From Planctomycetota bacterium (GTDB lineage Bacteria; Planctomycetota; UBA1135; GCA-002686595): DNA of 64,000 nucleotides. Every line of letters starts with the position of its first letter. Position 1 is the stretch's first letter. This document shows, in pieces, positions 27,954 through 38,743 of this stretch. Location of the stretch: positions 1 through 64,000 of the forward strand of contig DUCM01000005.1 in the NCBI GenBank assembly GCA_012959785.1, in the 5' to 3' direction. The notes under the pieces are model-generated. The model was not told the origin of the DNA, made no database searches, and saw nothing but the letters and a program-made list of their open reading frames with translations. Position numbers and translations under genes: made by a program.

Positions 27954-28783
27954 TCGTCGTTCCCCAACCAGGAGAGGGTCTGGGTTTCGCTGGTCTCGGC
28001 CTGGACCAGGCCGAGGAAGATCTCCTCCAGAGTTCGCGGGCGCGTCTCACCGTCGGCTCCCTGCACCAGGACTCCGGCCGAGAGGGCTTCGAGGGAGTCG
28101 TGGGCCACGAGTTCCCCGCGGTGGATGATTGCGATGTGGGTGCAAAGCTTCTCCACGACCTCGAGCACATGGGATGTCAAGAAGATCGTCACGCCGCGGC
28201 CCAGGAGGGTCTGCAAGAGGCCCCGGATCTGGCGCGAGGCGATCACATCGATACCCTCGAAGGGCTCGTCGAGAAAGAGCACCCGCGGGTCGTGGATCAG
28301 GGCTCCTGCAAGGGCAAGTTTCTTCTTCATCCCGTGGCTGTAGTCGACGATCAGACGCTCTGGCTCGCCCGCCAGGTCCATCCAATCGAGCAACTCCCCG
28401 CGACGGGTTTGCAAGACATCGCGCTGCATGCCATACATGCGCCCCACGAAGGTCAGGTACTCCGAGCCCTTCAGGCGATCATGGAGGGCCAACTCTTCGG
28501 GCACAACGCCCACCTGCTGTTTGGCGGCCACGCCATCGCTGGCCAGGTCGTGACCGAGAACCTGTGCCTGTCCGGCGCTGGGCCGCAGGAGCCCCGTGAG
28601 CATCTTGATCGTGGTGGACTTGCCTGCGCCATTGGCTCCCAAAAAGCCCAGGAATGTCCCCGGCGCCACGGTCAGGCTGAGCTGGTTGACGGCGACGAAG
28701 CTCCCGAAGCTACGCGATAGCCCTCTGGTCTGGATGGCCGGGTCTTGTCCTCTGGTGGGGTTGCCCATGGGATGGCCTAGCAT
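27950..28783 (-). CDS. ABC transporter ATP-binding protein
   Basis: This 277-residue ATPase of the ABC-2 type has Walker A GANGAGKST (about 49-57), a Q-loop region, the signature YSHGMKKKLALAGAL, Walker B RVLFLDEP and the switch His in FLTSHVLE. SHGMKKK replaces the common SGGQ, as in CcmA/NodI-like exporters' ATPases. The start at 28783 overlaps the kinase stop. An ATG at 28768 is equally possible. It should energise the adjacent permease. Confidence 0.92.
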   Translation of the reverse strand: MLGHPMGNPTRGQDPAIQTRGLSRSFGSFVAVNQLSLTVAPGTFLGFLGANGAGKSTTIKMLTGLLRPSAGQAQVLGHDLASDGVAAKQQVGVVPEELALHDRLKGSEYLTFVGRMYGMQRDVLQTRRGELLDWMDLAGEPERLIVDYSHGMKKKLALAGALIHDPRVLFLDEPFEGIDVIASRQIRGLLQTLLGRGVTIFLTSHVLEVVEKLCTHIAIIHRGELVAHDSLEALSAGVLVQGADGETRPRTLEEIFLGLVQAETSETQTLSWLGNDE

Positions 28784-30441
28784 GAACGACTCGAGCGACC
28801 GTGATCCAGTAGTTTTCTCACCCTGCGCTGCAATTCGGTGGCGCTGAATGGTTTTCCGATCAGTTCCACGCCGTCGCCGAGGACACCATGGCGGGCGATG
28901 ATGTTGTCCGCGTAACCCGAGATGTAGAGCACGGGTAGACCGGGGAACATTTCGAGAACCCGCTCCGAGAGCTGCTTGCCATCCATGCCAGTCATGACCA
29001 CATCGCTGACCAGCATGTCGGGCACGAGGGTGCCGCTCTCCAGGAGTTCAAGGGCTTCTTCGGCGCTCTTTGCAGCCACGACTCGATAGCCCGTATCGGT
29101 CAGGACCTTGAGCGAAAACAGCAACACACCTACCTCGTCCTCCACCAAGAGCAGCAACTCACTACCCGTTCCGACGACTTGGTCCTCTTGCGTGGCGGGA
29201 CTCTCAGCGGTGTCCTCGATACCATCGATAATCGGCCAGAATATTTCGAAGGTCGTCCCCAGTCCCAGCTCGCTGGTCAGGCGGATGGCGCCCTCGTTTT
29301 GCCCCACCACGCCGTAAACCGTGGCGAGACCCAGGCCCGTGCCTTCGCCCTGGCTCTTGGTTGTGAAGAAGGGCTCGAAGACCTGAGCCTGGGTGGCGGC
29401 ATCCATTCCCGAACCCGTGTCTGCCACCTTGATGCGAATGTATGGGCCACGCTCCAGACCCAAGCTGCGGGCGAGCTTGCCGTCTACCTGGACAGCCGCG
29501 GTGGAGATGCGAATCGAGCGCTCGCGACGCTCGGCGGCGCAGGCGTTCAAAGCATCGCGCGCGTTCAACAGCAGGTTGGCCAGGATCTGACTGAGCTGAT
29601 CGCTGTCGGCCATGACCACCGGCAAGTCAACCGCGGGCCTGAAATGGAGCGCGATGTCCTCCTCGAGCAGGCGCCGGTACATTTTCAACGACTCCTCGAT
29701 CTGCTCGTTGATGTCGGTGCGAGCGAGGTGCGCGACCTGCTTGCGGCTCATCATCAGGAGCTGCTGCGTGAGGGCCTTGGCGCGCTGGCCGGCAGAGAAA
29801 ATCTGCTGGATATTCCCGCGCTGCTCGTCGCTGAGCGACTCATTGAACTGCATCATGTCCGAGTAGCCCAGGATGACACACAGGAGGTTGTTGAAGTCGT
29901 GGGCAATGCCACCCGCCAGACGGCCAATGGACTCCATCTTCCAGGATTGGTGCAGTTTCTCCTCGAGTTCCACGCGTTGCTTTTCAGCCCGCTTGCGTTC
30001 GGAGATGTCACGGGCCACGGCAATGATGCCGGTGGGCTGGCCGCAATCGTCGCGGGTTAAATAGGCCGCCACCTCGACTGGCACGGAGCCACCGCCCTTG
30101 CGAGGCAATTCCACTTCGAACAGGCTGCTATTGGCGACGCCACCGAAAGAGGCCGCATCCTGGCTGACGGCCTTCTCGATGGCCGCGCGGGTTTCCGGAC
30201 CGTAGCGCTCGGCAGGGGGCAGGGCCTCGTACTCCTCGACGCTGTAATGGGTCAAGCCCACCACCGAGGGGCTGACATAGGTCAGGGTCAGGTCCATCTC
30301 CATGGACAAGATCACATCGGTCGTGTTGTCTGCCAGGGTGCGGTAGAGGCGTTCGGATTTGGCCAACTGCTCTACCAGACGGTGGCGCGTCTGGGAGTCG
30401 AGTTCGTCCTGATTGAGTTGTCGCTCCTCGCCTGCCACCAT
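28777..30441 (-). CDS. Hybrid sensor histidine kinase with PAS and receiver domains
   Basis: This soluble 554-residue kinase begins with a short helical stretch, then a PAS domain (about 28-150). The dimerisation/phospho-acceptor region follows with IAHDFNNLL, then the HATPase domain with N-box LLLNARDAL, VADTGSGMD and GTGLGLATVYG. A C-terminal receiver domain (LLLVEDEVGV, SDVVMTGMDG, GKPFS) ends it. HDFNNLL kinases of this type often have no dedicated DNA-binding partner nearby, and none is seen here. The start ATG shares one base with the stop of a 44-residue ORF (TGATG). It is followed by the ABC ATPase with overlapping ends, so kinase and exporter are probably one transcript. Confidence 0.92.
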   Translation of the reverse strand: MVAGEERQLNQDELDSQTRHRLVEQLAKSERLYRTLADNTTDVILSMEMDLTLTYVSPSVVGLTHYSVEEYEALPPAERYGPETRAAIEKAVSQDAASFGGVANSSLFEVELPRKGGGSVPVEVAAYLTRDDCGQPTGIIAVARDISERKRAEKQRVELEEKLHQSWKMESIGRLAGGIAHDFNNLLCVILGYSDMMQFNESLSDEQRGNIQQIFSAGQRAKALTQQLLMMSRKQVAHLARTDINEQIEESLKMYRRLLEEDIALHFRPAVDLPVVMADSDQLSQILANLLLNARDALNACAAERRERSIRISTAAVQVDGKLARSLGLERGPYIRIKVADTGSGMDAATQAQVFEPFFTTKSQGEGTGLGLATVYGVVGQNEGAIRLTSELGLGTTFEIFWPIIDGIEDTAESPATQEDQVVGTGSELLLLVEDEVGVLLFSLKVLTDTGYRVVAAKSAEEALELLESGTLVPDMLVSDVVMTGMDGKQLSERVLEMFPGLPVLYISGYADNIIARHGVLGDGVELIGKPFSATELQRRVRKLLDHGRSSRSC

Positions 30442-30575
30442 CAATCACCATTCCCAAACAGGTGGGCGCTCTCGATCACATCGCGCAGGATACCGTCAGC
30501 GGCGAAGTAGTCGTTCTGGTAGCCGATGAAGATCACGGCCGTCCTGGCGAGATCCAGTTTGTCCTTGGTGGGCAT
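30441..30575 (-). pseudogene. Remnant: N-terminus of an isochorismatase-type cysteine hydrolase
   Basis: This 44-residue ORF (ATG at 30575) reads like the first beta-strand and loop of the isochorismatase/cysteine-hydrolase family (LDLARTAVIFIGYQNDYFA, then DGILRDVIE). It stops after residue 44, whereas family members run to ~180-210 residues. The catalytic Lys and Cys would lie in the missing part. It is fused by TGATG to the histidine kinase start, as if a deletion removed the rest. It may be a dead remnant or may still act as a leader for kinase translation. The leader holds CCCCCAAGAA, as before the small gene at 15921. Family assignment is from memory of the motif. Confidence 0.55.
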
Positions 30576-31082
30576 GATTTGGTTTCTTGGGGGCAGCTTG
30601 GGGCAACCCTCCTCTTGGTGCCGGAACGGGGGCACGCAAGGTAGACACCGAATCTACCCGGTTTGGTCTCCCACCCCGTTCTAATAAGACGGGCTATTCG
30701 CGCCCGGATCGGGTCCGGGGGACACTACAGGCTGCTGGGGTGGGGGATTCGGCCAGATTTTTCCGGTGTGTGCGCGCAGCGCAACCTGAGGGCGGAGGTT
30801 CTGCCGCCTCGGGACTCAAGCAACCTGCAAGTTCACTCTAACGGCCAGAGCGTTTTTTTTATTTTCCGCCGGCCTCCTGGGGGCTTGGCTTGGCCGTGCT
30901 GACGAGCCCCAAGATTCTCGCCCCAAGGGGACTTCCCGACTGTGGACGGCGGTGATACGATCTTCGCCTTGTTTCCAGCCGGGAGGTCCCGAAAGGGCCC
31001 TTCCAAAGTCCCCCGAACCGCCAGAATCAGCCTCCTGGCCGTGGTTCGCCCACCCAATTCACGCCAGCCCAGAGCTCGACTC
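30576..31082. other. Divergent intergenic region upstream of the double uvrA
   Basis: This 507-bp region lies between the leftward kinase unit and the rightward uvrA run. An inverted repeat GGTAGA/TCTACC (30640-30645 and 30653-30658) may be an operator or part of a promoter for the kinase unit. A T-rich run at about 30852-30864 follows a very short stem and is not a convincing terminator. I found no LexA-box-like palindrome before uvrA and no recognisable small RNA. Open frames here have no family features. Confidence 0.5.
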
Positions 31083-34000
31083 ATGATCCTCGACTCGATT
31101 CGCATCCGGCAAGCGCGCCAGAACAACCTGCGCGGAGTCGATGTGGATCTGCCCCGTCATAAGTTGATCGGAATCACCGGGGTGAGCGGCTCGGGAAAGT
31201 CCTCGCTAGCCTTCGACACCCTCTTCCGGGAAGGCCAACGGCGTTTCCTCGAAACCCTCTCGGCCTACGCCCGGCAATTCCTCGGGCGCATGGAAAAACC
31301 CGATGTGGAGTCACTCGAAGGTCTCTCACCGGCCATCGCCGTGGACCAAAAGACCGTCTCGCGCGGTTCGCGCTCCACCGTGGGTACCTTGACCGAAATC
31401 GTCGATCACCTGCGCGTGCTCTACGCCCGCGCCGGCCAGGCCCACTGCCCCGCGTGCGATCTCGCTGTGGCATCCCAGACCCCCGAAGCCATCGTGCAAC
31501 AGATTCTGCTGCACTCCGCTGGCCAGCGCGTCCAGGTCCTGGCGCCAGTCGTGCGCGATCGCAAGGGCTACCACAAGACGACCCTCGACGGCCTGGCCCG
31601 CAAGGGCTACATGCGCGCCCGGGTGGACGGCGTCTTCTTGCGCATCGAAGACGCTCCGGAACTCGAACGCTACAAGCGCCACACCATCGAAGCTGTGGTG
31701 GACCGCATCAAGCCCGATCCTGCCGACCCCGCGCGCCTGCGCGAAGCTGTGGACGCCGCCCTCGAATTATCCGACGGCGATGTGGTGGTGCACACCGACG
31801 AGGGTGACACGCGCTACTCCACCCAACGCTCGTGCCCCGGTTGCGGGACCTTGGTGCCGCCCCTGGAGCCGCGCCTGTTCTCCTTCAACTCGCCCCACGG
31901 CGCTTGCGAAGAGTGCAAGGGCCTGGGCGTCTTGCGCCAACCCTCCGAAACGGCAGTCGTGGCCAACGCCGCACTTTCGATTCGCCACGGCGCCCTGGCC
32001 GTGACCCGCGCCAGTGGGGGAGCCTTCCTCTTTCCGCGGGTGGACTTTGAGTTCATGAGCAAGGTCGCCGGGGCCCACGGCTTTGGCCTCGATACGCCCT
32101 GGCAGGACCTCAGCGCCGCGGCACGAAAAATCATCCTCCAGGGCACCGGCGACGAACGCTTCGAGGACAGAGCCGAATGGAATGGAAAGCGCTCTTCGGG
32201 TAGCGCCACCTTCAAGCGCCGCTACGAAGGCGTCATTCCGGCGCTCATCAAGGGCCAGGACAAGGGCATCCACAAGCGCATTGCTCGGCGTTTTCTGGAC
32301 ACGGTCATTTGCACCGAATGCGCGGGCACGCGTCTCAAGCCCGCCGCACGGGCGGTCAAGCTCGGCGGCCAGATCCTCCAGGAGTTCACCCACTGCCCGG
32401 TGGCCAGCCTTCCCGAGCGCATCGAAGCCCTGGAACTAAGCAAACGCGAAGCGCGCATTGCCATCGACCTCTTGAACGAGGTCAAACGGCGGGTGGCCTT
32501 CCTGCTATCCCTGGGCCTCGGCTATCTAACCCTGGACCGCGGTGCAGACACCCTCTCTGGCGGCGAAGCCCAGCGCATCCGCCTGGCGGCCCAACTCGGC
32601 GCCGGCTTGCAGGGCGTGCTCTACATCCTCGACGAGCCCTCCATCGGCCTGCACTGGCGCGACCAGGGCCGGCTCCTGGGCGCCCTCGAACGCCTGCGCG
32701 ACGCCGGCAACACCGTGGTGGTGGTGGAACACGACGAGGCGACCTTGCGGGCGGCTGATTTCCTCGTGGATGTGGGCCCCGGAGCCGGGATTCACGGCGG
32801 CCAGATCTGCGGCGCGGGCTCGCCCGCCGAAGTGGCCAAGCTCGACACGCCCACGGGCCGCATGTTGCGCGGTGAGATCCAGATGCCCGCCCCCGACCAG
32901 CGCCGCAGCGGCAACGGCAAGCTGCTTTGTATTCGCGAGGCTCGCGGCTTCAACTTGAAGGACATCGATGTCGAGTTCCGCCTGGGCACCCTAACCTGCG
33001 TCAGCGGCGTTAGCGGCTCGGGCAAGTCCACCCTGGTGGATAGCATCCTGCGCCGTGCCCTCGAGCGCCACCTCGGCCGCGAAGCCCCGCACCCCGCGCC
33101 CCACGGCCGGATCGAGGGCCTCGAACACATCGACGAGTTGGTTTGTATCGACTCCGCGCCCATCGGTCGCACCCCGCGCTCAAACCCGGCCACCTACACC
33201 AGCGTTCTGGGCCCCATTCGCGACCTCTTCGCCAGCCTGCCCGAGAGTCGCATGCGCGGCTACACCAAGAGCCGCTTCTCCTTCAATGTGGCCGGCGGCC
33301 GCTGCGAGGATTGCAGCGGCGCAGGGGCCAAGTTCGTCGAACTGCAATTCCTCGCGCCGGTCACGGTGCCCTGCGAAGAGTGTGGCGGCCATCGCTTCCA
33401 GGCCGAGACCCTGCACATCCGCTACAAGCACAAGTCCATCGCAGATGTGCTGGCCATGAACATCGCCGAGGCCGCCGAGTTCTTTAAGAGCTTGCCCAAG
33501 ATCGCCCGGCCCCTGGCGGTCATGAACGAGGTCGGCCTGGGCTACCTGACCCTGGGCCAGCCCTCCACGACCCTCTCTGGCGGCGAAGCCCAGCGCATCA
33601 AACTCGCCAAGGAACTCTCCCGGCGCCCGAAGAAGCACACCCTCTACCTCCTCGATGAACCCACTACCGGTCTACACCTCGCCGATGTGGCCCGGCTCGT
33701 GGCGGCCTTGCAGAAACTGGTGGACATGGGCCACAGCGTGCTGGTCATCGAGCACAACCTGGAGGTTCTCTGGGCCGCGGACCAAGTTATCGACATCGGC
33801 CCCGAAGGTGGCCAAGCCGGAGGTCAAATCGTCGTCGCCGGCACCCCCGAGGAAGTTCGCGCGAACCAGGATTCCCACACCGGCGCCGCCCTGCGCTCCA
33901 TGCAAGCGGGCCATACTCAGGCTCTGGAGGAGGTCCGCGGCCTGGAACCCGCGGCGCCCCTCGATTGCATTCGCGTGGTAGAAGCGCGCACCCACAATCT

Positions 34001-36962
34001 TCAGCGATTGTCGGTGGACATCCCTCGCGATGCTCTCACGGTCATCTCCGGCCGCAGCGGTTCGGGCAAGAGTTCGCTAGCCCTGGACACGATCTTCACC
34101 GAAGGCAGGCGGCGCTTTGTCGAGTCACTCTCGACCTACGCGCGCCAGTTTCTCGGTTCCCGCGACCGCCCGCCGGTGGAGCGTATTGAGGGACTTGGCC
34201 CGGCCGTGGCGGTGGAAGCGCGCACGGCCCGCGGCGGTCCGCGGTCCACAATCGCCACGACCTGCGAAATTCACGACTACCTGCGCGTGCTGTGGGCCCG
34301 CGCCGGCCAGCCGCTGTGCCCCGAGCACGGCACCAAACTCGAAGCCAGCGACCCCAGTCGCCTGGCGGCACGCATCCTGAAAGAACACCCCAAGAAGAAC
34401 GGTTGGCTCGTGGCGCCGGTCTTCGGTCCTGGCTGCGAGGAGCCCGAGGATCTCGCCGCGGCTTTCGCCGAGCGCCGTGATCCCTGGCGCGCGGCAGGTT
34501 TTGTGCGGGTGCTCGTGGATGGCGTGGAAGAACGCCTTGGCGAAGATGGCCCGATCCCGACCGCGGGCGCTCGGGTTGACCTGGTGCTCGACCGCGTGCA
34601 ACTCGACTCGTCCAGCAAGTCGCGGCTCTCTGAGGCCATTGAACAGGCAGGCTCCCTCTCCGATGGCCGCGTCTCCTTCCAGATCAAGGGCGGTGCCCGC
34701 CACGAGTATTCCACCAGCGGCATCTGCCCCGACTGCGGATTCCGCCTGACGGAAGAACCCGAGCCGCGACACTTTTCCTTCAACACTCACGTCGGCGCCT
34801 GCGAAACCTGCGACGGCCTGGGCGAGGTTTTGCAGTGCGACGCGGACGAGTTGATCCTTGAGCCCGATGAACCCCTCTGCGACGGCGCGATCCCCGGCAA
34901 GCTCGGCCGTTATCTGGTCAAGGGCAAGGGCTTTTACGAGTTGCTCCTGCGTGAGGTGGCGCGCTCCCATCGCATCAACCTCAATCGGCCCTACAGGGAT
35001 CTCTCGGAAAAGCACCGCGCCTTGATCGAGCACGGCGTCGGCGCCCGCAAGCAGTACAAGGTCTCGCGCGAGCGCCACACCGAGAACGCCGACATCGAGG
35101 AGAATTTCAGCTCCGACTGGCCTGGCCTCTGCGGCCATGTGGATGCCTGGTACGCAAAGGCCGAGGAAGCCAACTGGCGCGCGGTGATCGAGCCAGTCAT
35201 GAACCGCCGCGTCTGCCGCGCCTGCAAAGGCGAGCGATTGAAACCCGAGTGGCGCGCCGTGACCATCTCGCGCAAGCGATTGCCCGAGGTCCTGGCCCTC
35301 TCCGTGGAAGAAACCCTCGAATGGCTCTCCAAGGTCAAGCTCAAGAAGTCGGCCCAGTTGGCCGTGGGCGCCGTGCTCGACGAGTTGGGCTCGCGGGTTA
35401 GCCTGCTCGAGCGGGTGGGTTTGGGCTACCTGACCCTCGACCGACGCACCCAAACCCTCTCCGGTGGCGAGGCCCGGCGGGTGCGACTCTCGGCCAGTTT
35501 GGGCTCACAACTCGTGGGCGTGACCTATGTCCTCGACGAGCCCACCGTGGGCCTGCACCCGCAAGATGTCGAGCGCCTTGGAGATGCCTTGCTCGAAATG
35601 CGCGACCGCGGCAACACGGTCATCGTGGTGGAACACGACAAGGCCCTGATGCAACGAGCGGACTGGATTGTCGATGTGGGACCGGGGGCGGGACGCCTGG
35701 GCGGCCAGTTGGTGGCGGCGGGCACCCCGGCCGAGATCGCAGCTCACCGGGAATCCTTGACCGGCGCCGCCCTGCGCGGCGAACGGAACCTGGCTGGCAT
35801 CAAACCCCCGGACGCTGACGCTGGCCCGCGCGCGCTGGCCGCGGCACCCTTGCTGCTCAGCGGCGCCACGACCCACAACCTACGCGGCGTGGACTTCGAA
35901 TTCTCCCATGGCGAACTCGTGGGAGTCTGCGGTCCCTCGGGATCGGGCAAATCGTCGCTGATCTTCGAGACCCTGATTCCGGCCCTGGAAGGCGAGGCTC
36001 CCGACGGCCGCTGGAAGAACCTGCGCGGGCGCATCGGCGGCAACGGTCGGGTGGTGGTGGTGGATTCGAGTCCCATCGGGCGCACACCCTCGTCCACGCC
36101 GGCCACTTATTCAGGCTTGATCGAGCCTCTGCGCGAACTCTACGCGCGCACCCCCGAGGCGCGCATGCGCGGCTTTGGCCCGGCTCATTTTTCTTTCAAC
36201 TCGGCCCGCGGTCGCTGCCCGGCCTGCGAGGGCCGCGGCGCCCTCAAGATCGAAATGCAGTTCCTGCCCGACCTGTGGCTCGACTGCGAGGAGTGCGACG
36301 GCAAACGCTACCGCCCCGAAGTGCTCGATGTTCAGCACCGCGGCAAGAGCGTGGCCGATGTCCTGGCCATGAGCGTTGACGAAGCCCTCGAGCACTTTGC
36401 CACCCAGCCCAGGCTCGAACGCATCCTGGCCTCCTTGAGCGAGGTGGGCTTGGGCTACCTGGGCTTGGCCCAGAGCTCCACAACCCTCTCCGGCGGCGAG
36501 GCCCAGCGACTCAAGCTGGCCTCGGAACTGTTCCAGGCGCGCAAGGGCTCGCGTAGTGCTATTTTCCTCGACGAACCCACCACGGGCTTGCATCCGGTGG
36601 ATGTTGACCAGCTCCTGCATGTGCTGGTGGCCCTCGCGCGCCGCGGCAACGCGGTGGTTGTGGTAGAGCACAACACCGATGTGCTCGAAGCCTGCGACCG
36701 TCTGGTGGAGTTGGGCCCCGCGGGTGGCGCTGATGGCGGTCTGGAAATCGCCCAGGGCACGCCCCACGAACTGGCCCAGAACCCCAAGTCGAAAACCGGC
36801 CCCTACCTCTTCCCCGCTGCGGCCATTCCCGCAGGGCGGAGTGCGCGCAAGAGCGCCCGGAAGAGCGGCGCCACCAAGAAGAAGGCCTCCAAAAAGAGCG
36901 CCGCCAGGCCCAAGGCCAAAGCGCGCCGCAAGACCACCAGTGGGGGGAAGTGCACGCCGTGA
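31083..36962 (+). CDS. uvrA: Tandem (double-length) excinuclease ABC subunit A
   Basis: One 1,959-residue chain contains two complete UvrA proteins and so four ABC ATPase domains. Walker A motifs lie near residues 33 (GVSGSGKSS), 641 (GVSGSGKST), 989 (GRSGSGKSS) and 1616 (GPSGSGKSS). The signatures [27 protein letters not shown] and LSGGEAQRL lie near 489, 829, 1458 and 1801. Both halves keep paired CxxC zinc motifs (for example CPGCG/CEEC and CPDCG/CETC). The second copy starts near residue 960. The last ~45 residues are a Lys/Arg/Ala/Ser-rich basic tail. UvrA normally acts as a dimer that finds DNA lesions and loads UvrB, so this chain could be a covalent dimer. Double UvrAs are known in Chlamydia. 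The ATG at 31083 opens the conserved [16 protein letters not shown]. It heads a run of seven overlapping genes. Confidence 0.95.
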   Translation: MILDSIRIRQARQNNLRGVDVDLPRHKLIGITGVSGSGKSSLAFDTLFREGQRRFLETLSAYARQFLGRMEKPDVESLEGLSPAIAVDQKTVSRGSRSTVGTLTEIVDHLRVLYARAGQAHCPACDLAVASQTPEAIVQQILLHSAGQRVQVLAPVVRDRKGYHKTTLDGLARKGYMRARVDGVFLRIEDAPELERYKRHTIEAVVDRIKPDPADPARLREAVDAALELSDGDVVVHTDEGDTRYSTQRSCPGCGTLVPPLEPRLFSFNSPHGACEECKGLGVLRQPSETAVVANAALSIRHGALAVTRASGGAFLFPRVDFEFMSKVAGAHGFGLDTPWQDLSAAARKIILQGTGDERFEDRAEWNGKRSSGSATFKRRYEGVIPALIKGQDKGIHKRIARRFLDTVICTECAGTRLKPAARAVKLGGQILQEFTHCPVASLPERIEALELSKREARIAIDLLNEVKRRVAFLLSLGLGYLTLDRGADTLSGGEAQRIRLAAQLGAGLQGVLYILDEPSIGLHWRDQGRLLGALERLRDAGNTVVVVEHDEATLRAADFLVDVGPGAGIHGGQICGAGSPAEVAKLDTPTGRMLRGEIQMPAPDQRRSGNGKLLCIREARGFNLKDIDVEFRLGTLTCVSGVSGSGKSTLVDSILRRALERHLGREAPHPAPHGRIEGLEHIDELVCIDSAPIGRTPRSNPATYTSVLGPIRDLFASLPESRMRGYTKSRFSFNVAGGRCEDCSGAGAKFVELQFLAPVTVPCEECGGHRFQAETLHIRYKHKSIADVLAMNIAEAAEFFKSLPKIARPLAVMNEVGLGYLTLGQPSTTLSGGEAQRIKLAKELSRRPKKHTLYLLDEPTTGLHLADVARLVAALQKLVDMGHSVLVIEHNLEVLWAADQVIDIGPEGGQAGGQIVVAGTPEEVRANQDSHTGAALRSMQAGHTQALEEVRGLEPAAPLDCIRVVEARTHNLQRLSVDIPRDALTVISGRSGSGKSSLALDTIFTEGRRRFVESLSTYARQFLGSRDRPPVERIEGLGPAVAVEARTARGGPRSTIATTCEIHDYLRVLWARAGQPLCPEHGTKLEASDPSRLAARILKEHPKKNGWLVAPVFGPGCEEPEDLAAAFAERRDPWRAAGFVRVLVDGVEERLGEDGPIPTAGARVDLVLDRVQLDSSSKSRLSEAIEQAGSLSDGRVSFQIKGGARHEYSTSGICPDCGFRLTEEPEPRHFSFNTHVGACETCDGLGEVLQCDADELILEPDEPLCDGAIPGKLGRYLVKGKGFYELLLREVARSHRINLNRPYRDLSEKHRALIEHGVGARKQYKVSRERHTENADIEENFSSDWPGLCGHVDAWYAKAEEANWRAVIEPVMNRRVCRACKGERLKPEWRAVTISRKRLPEVLALSVEETLEWLSKVKLKKSAQLAVGAVLDELGSRVSLLERVGLGYLTLDRRTQTLSGGEARRVRLSASLGSQLVGVTYVLDEPTVGLHPQDVERLGDALLEMRDRGNTVIVVEHDKALMQRADWIVDVGPGAGRLGGQLVAAGTPAEIAAHRESLTGAALRGERNLAGIKPPDADAGPRALAAAPLLLSGATTHNLRGVDFEFSHGELVGVCGPSGSGKSSLIFETLIPALEGEAPDGRWKNLRGRIGGNGRVVVVDSSPIGRTPSSTPATYSGLIEPLRELYARTPEARMRGFGPAHFSFNSARGRCPACEGRGALKIEMQFLPDLWLDCEECDGKRYRPEVLDVQHRGKSVADVLAMSVDEALEHFATQPRLERILASLSEVGLGYLGLAQSSTTLSGGEAQRLKLASELFQARKGSRSAIFLDEPTTGLHPVDVDQLLHVLVALARRGNAVVVVEHNTDVLEACDRLVELGPAGGADGGLEIAQGTPHELAQNPKSKTGPYLFPAAAIPAGRSARKSARKSGATKKKASKKSAARPKAKARRKTTSGGKCTP

Positions 36963-38743
36963 GCTTGAGCCCCAACAACCCTCTCATCGTGCAGTCCGAC
37001 CGAACCTTGATGCTGCATACCGTGAGCGCAGTCGTCGACGAAAACGGCCAGCAGCAGCGCGACAGCCAGGGCCAGCCCATGACCCGCGAGCACCCCCTCT
37101 ACGCTGCCGCCCGGGACGCTCTATCGGTCTTTGCGGAACTCGAAAAGAGCCCCGACTACCTGCACACCTACCGCCTGACGCCGGTCTCGGTCTGGAACGC
37201 CGCGGCTCTGGGCAAGAGCGCCGCGGACATCGCGGCCACCCTCGATGAGTTTGCGGCCATCCCCGTGCCCACGATCATCCTGGAGCAGATAGAGAGTTGG
37301 ATCGAACGCTATGGTCTGCTGCGCATCGAACGCCACGAAGAAACCGGAGGCGATCCGCGCTTTGAACTCGTGGCTGCCGACAAGCAGGTCCTGCAGGACA
37401 TCCTCGGCTACCGCGACATCCAAAAGCTAACAGATATCGATGACGAGGGCCGCGTCTGGGTCTCGGCGCAGAGCCGCGGTTCAATCAAGCAAGCGCTGAT
37501 CCGCGTCGGCTTTCCCGTCGACGACCGCGGCGGTTACATTGACGGCGACTCGCTGCGAATCCCCCTGCGCAAGAAAACCCTGGCGGGGGGCGAGTTTTGC
37601 GTTCGGCCCTACCAGGAATCCGCCGCTAGCGCCTTCTATGCCGGCGGTTCGGTGCTCGGTGGCAGCGGCGTGGTGGCCCTACCCTGCGGCGCTGGCAAGA
37701 CCATCGTGGCCTTGCGAGTCATGAATCTCGTGGGAGCCAAGACTCTGATTCTGACCACCAACACCGTGGCCGTCCGTCAGTGGAAGAACGAGATCCTCGA
37801 CAAGACCGAACTCACCGAGGAGCAGGTGGGGGAGTACACCGGCGAGGGCAAGAATGTCTGCCCGGTGACGATCACGACCTACCAGATGATGACCTGGCGC
37901 CGATCTCAGGCAGGGGAGTTCGAGCACTTCTCACTCTTCAGCCGCGAGAACTGGGGCCTTGTGGTTTACGACGAGGTGCACCTCCTGCCCGCGCCCGTAT
38001 TTCGGATCACCGCCGACCTCCAGGCTCGCCGCCGGCTGGGTTTGACCGCCACCTTGGTGCGCGAGGATGGCAAGGCCGACGAGGTCTTCTGCCTGATCGG
38101 CCCCAAGCGCTTTGATATTCCCTGGAAGGTGCTCGAAGGAGATGGCTTCATCGCGCAGGCCAACTGCATCGAGGTGCGCGTGCCCATGGACGCCAGCCTC
38201 AAGGCCCGCTATCTTGCCGCGGACGGGCGTGGCAAGTTCCGCATTGCCTCGGAGAACCCGGCCAAGCTGCTCGCCATGGCTGATCTGCTCGAGCGCCACC
38301 GTGGCGCGCGGATCTTGATTATTGGCCAATACATCGCCCAGCTCGAAACCATCAGCAAGACGATTCAAGCTCCCCTGATCACCGGCAAGACGCCGGTGGC
38401 CGAGCGCGAACGGCTCTACCAGGCCTTCCGCAGCGGCGAGATCGCCGTGTTGGTGGTGAGTCGCGTGGGTAACTTCGCCATCGACCTGCCCGACGCCAAC
38501 GTAGCCATCCAAGTCTCGGGCACCTTTGGCTCACGCCAGGAAGAAGCCCAACGCCTGGGGCGCATCCTGCGGCCCAAGTCCGACGGCTCCGGGGCCAACT
38601 TCTATTCGATCGTGACCCTGGGTTCCCGCGACCAGGAGTTCGCCGAGAAACGCCAACTGTTCCTCACGGAACAGGGCTACGCTTACAAGATCGTCGAAGC
38701 TTGCCACCTGGGCAAAAATCAGGCAGCGAAGAGCCCCTCATGA
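36959..38743 (+). CDS. XPB/Rad25-type superfamily 2 DNA helicase
   Basis: This 594-residue helicase starts at a GTG that overlaps the uvrA stop (GTGA), with GGAAG eight nt upstream as Shine-Dalgarno. The N-terminal ~110 residues (NPLIVQSDRTLML ... TYRLTPVSVWNAAALG ... PVPTIILEQIESW) match the Helicase_C_3-type module found at the start of bacterial XPB. The motor follows: PCGAGKT (about 243), DEVH, GLTATLVREDG, then the second RecA domain with QRLGRILRPK. XPB unwinds DNA in eukaryotic nucleotide-excision repair within TFIIH. Bacterial forms have 3'-5' helicase activity. Coupling to uvrA points to repair. The partner gene follows with an ATGA overlap. Confidence 0.93.
   Translation: MSLSPNNPLIVQSDRTLMLHTVSAVVDENGQQQRDSQGQPMTREHPLYAAARDALSVFAELEKSPDYLHTYRLTPVSVWNAAALGKSAADIAATLDEFAAIPVPTIILEQIESWIERYGLLRIERHEETGGDPRFELVAADKQVLQDILGYRDIQKLTDIDDEGRVWVSAQSRGSIKQALIRVGFPVDDRGGYIDGDSLRIPLRKKTLAGGEFCVRPYQESAASAFYAGGSVLGGSGVVALPCGAGKTIVALRVMNLVGAKTLILTTNTVAVRQWKNEILDKTELTEEQVGEYTGEGKNVCPVTITTYQMMTWRRSQAGEFEHFSLFSRENWGLVVYDEVHLLPAPVFRITADLQARRRLGLTATLVREDGKADEVFCLIGPKRFDIPWKVLEGDGFIAQANCIEVRVPMDASLKARYLAADGRGKFRIASENPAKLLAMADLLERHRGARILIIGQYIAQLETISKTIQAPLITGKTPVAERERLYQAFRSGEIAVLVVSRVGNFAIDLPDANVAIQVSGTFGSRQEEAQRLGRILRPKSDGSGANFYSIVTLGSRDQEFAEKRQLFLTEQGYAYKIVEACHLGKNQAAKSPS

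Noticed and set aside
30852-30864. A rho-independent terminator at the T-rich run
   Set aside because: The preceding stem is only about four bp (CTCT/AGAG), too weak, and no rightward gene ends there.
30640-31082. A LexA/SOS box upstream of the double uvrA
   Set aside because: I looked for paired GAAC/GTTC or CTGT/ACAG half-sites and found none at a sensible spacing. The GGTAGA/TCTACC repeat is nearer the kinase unit.
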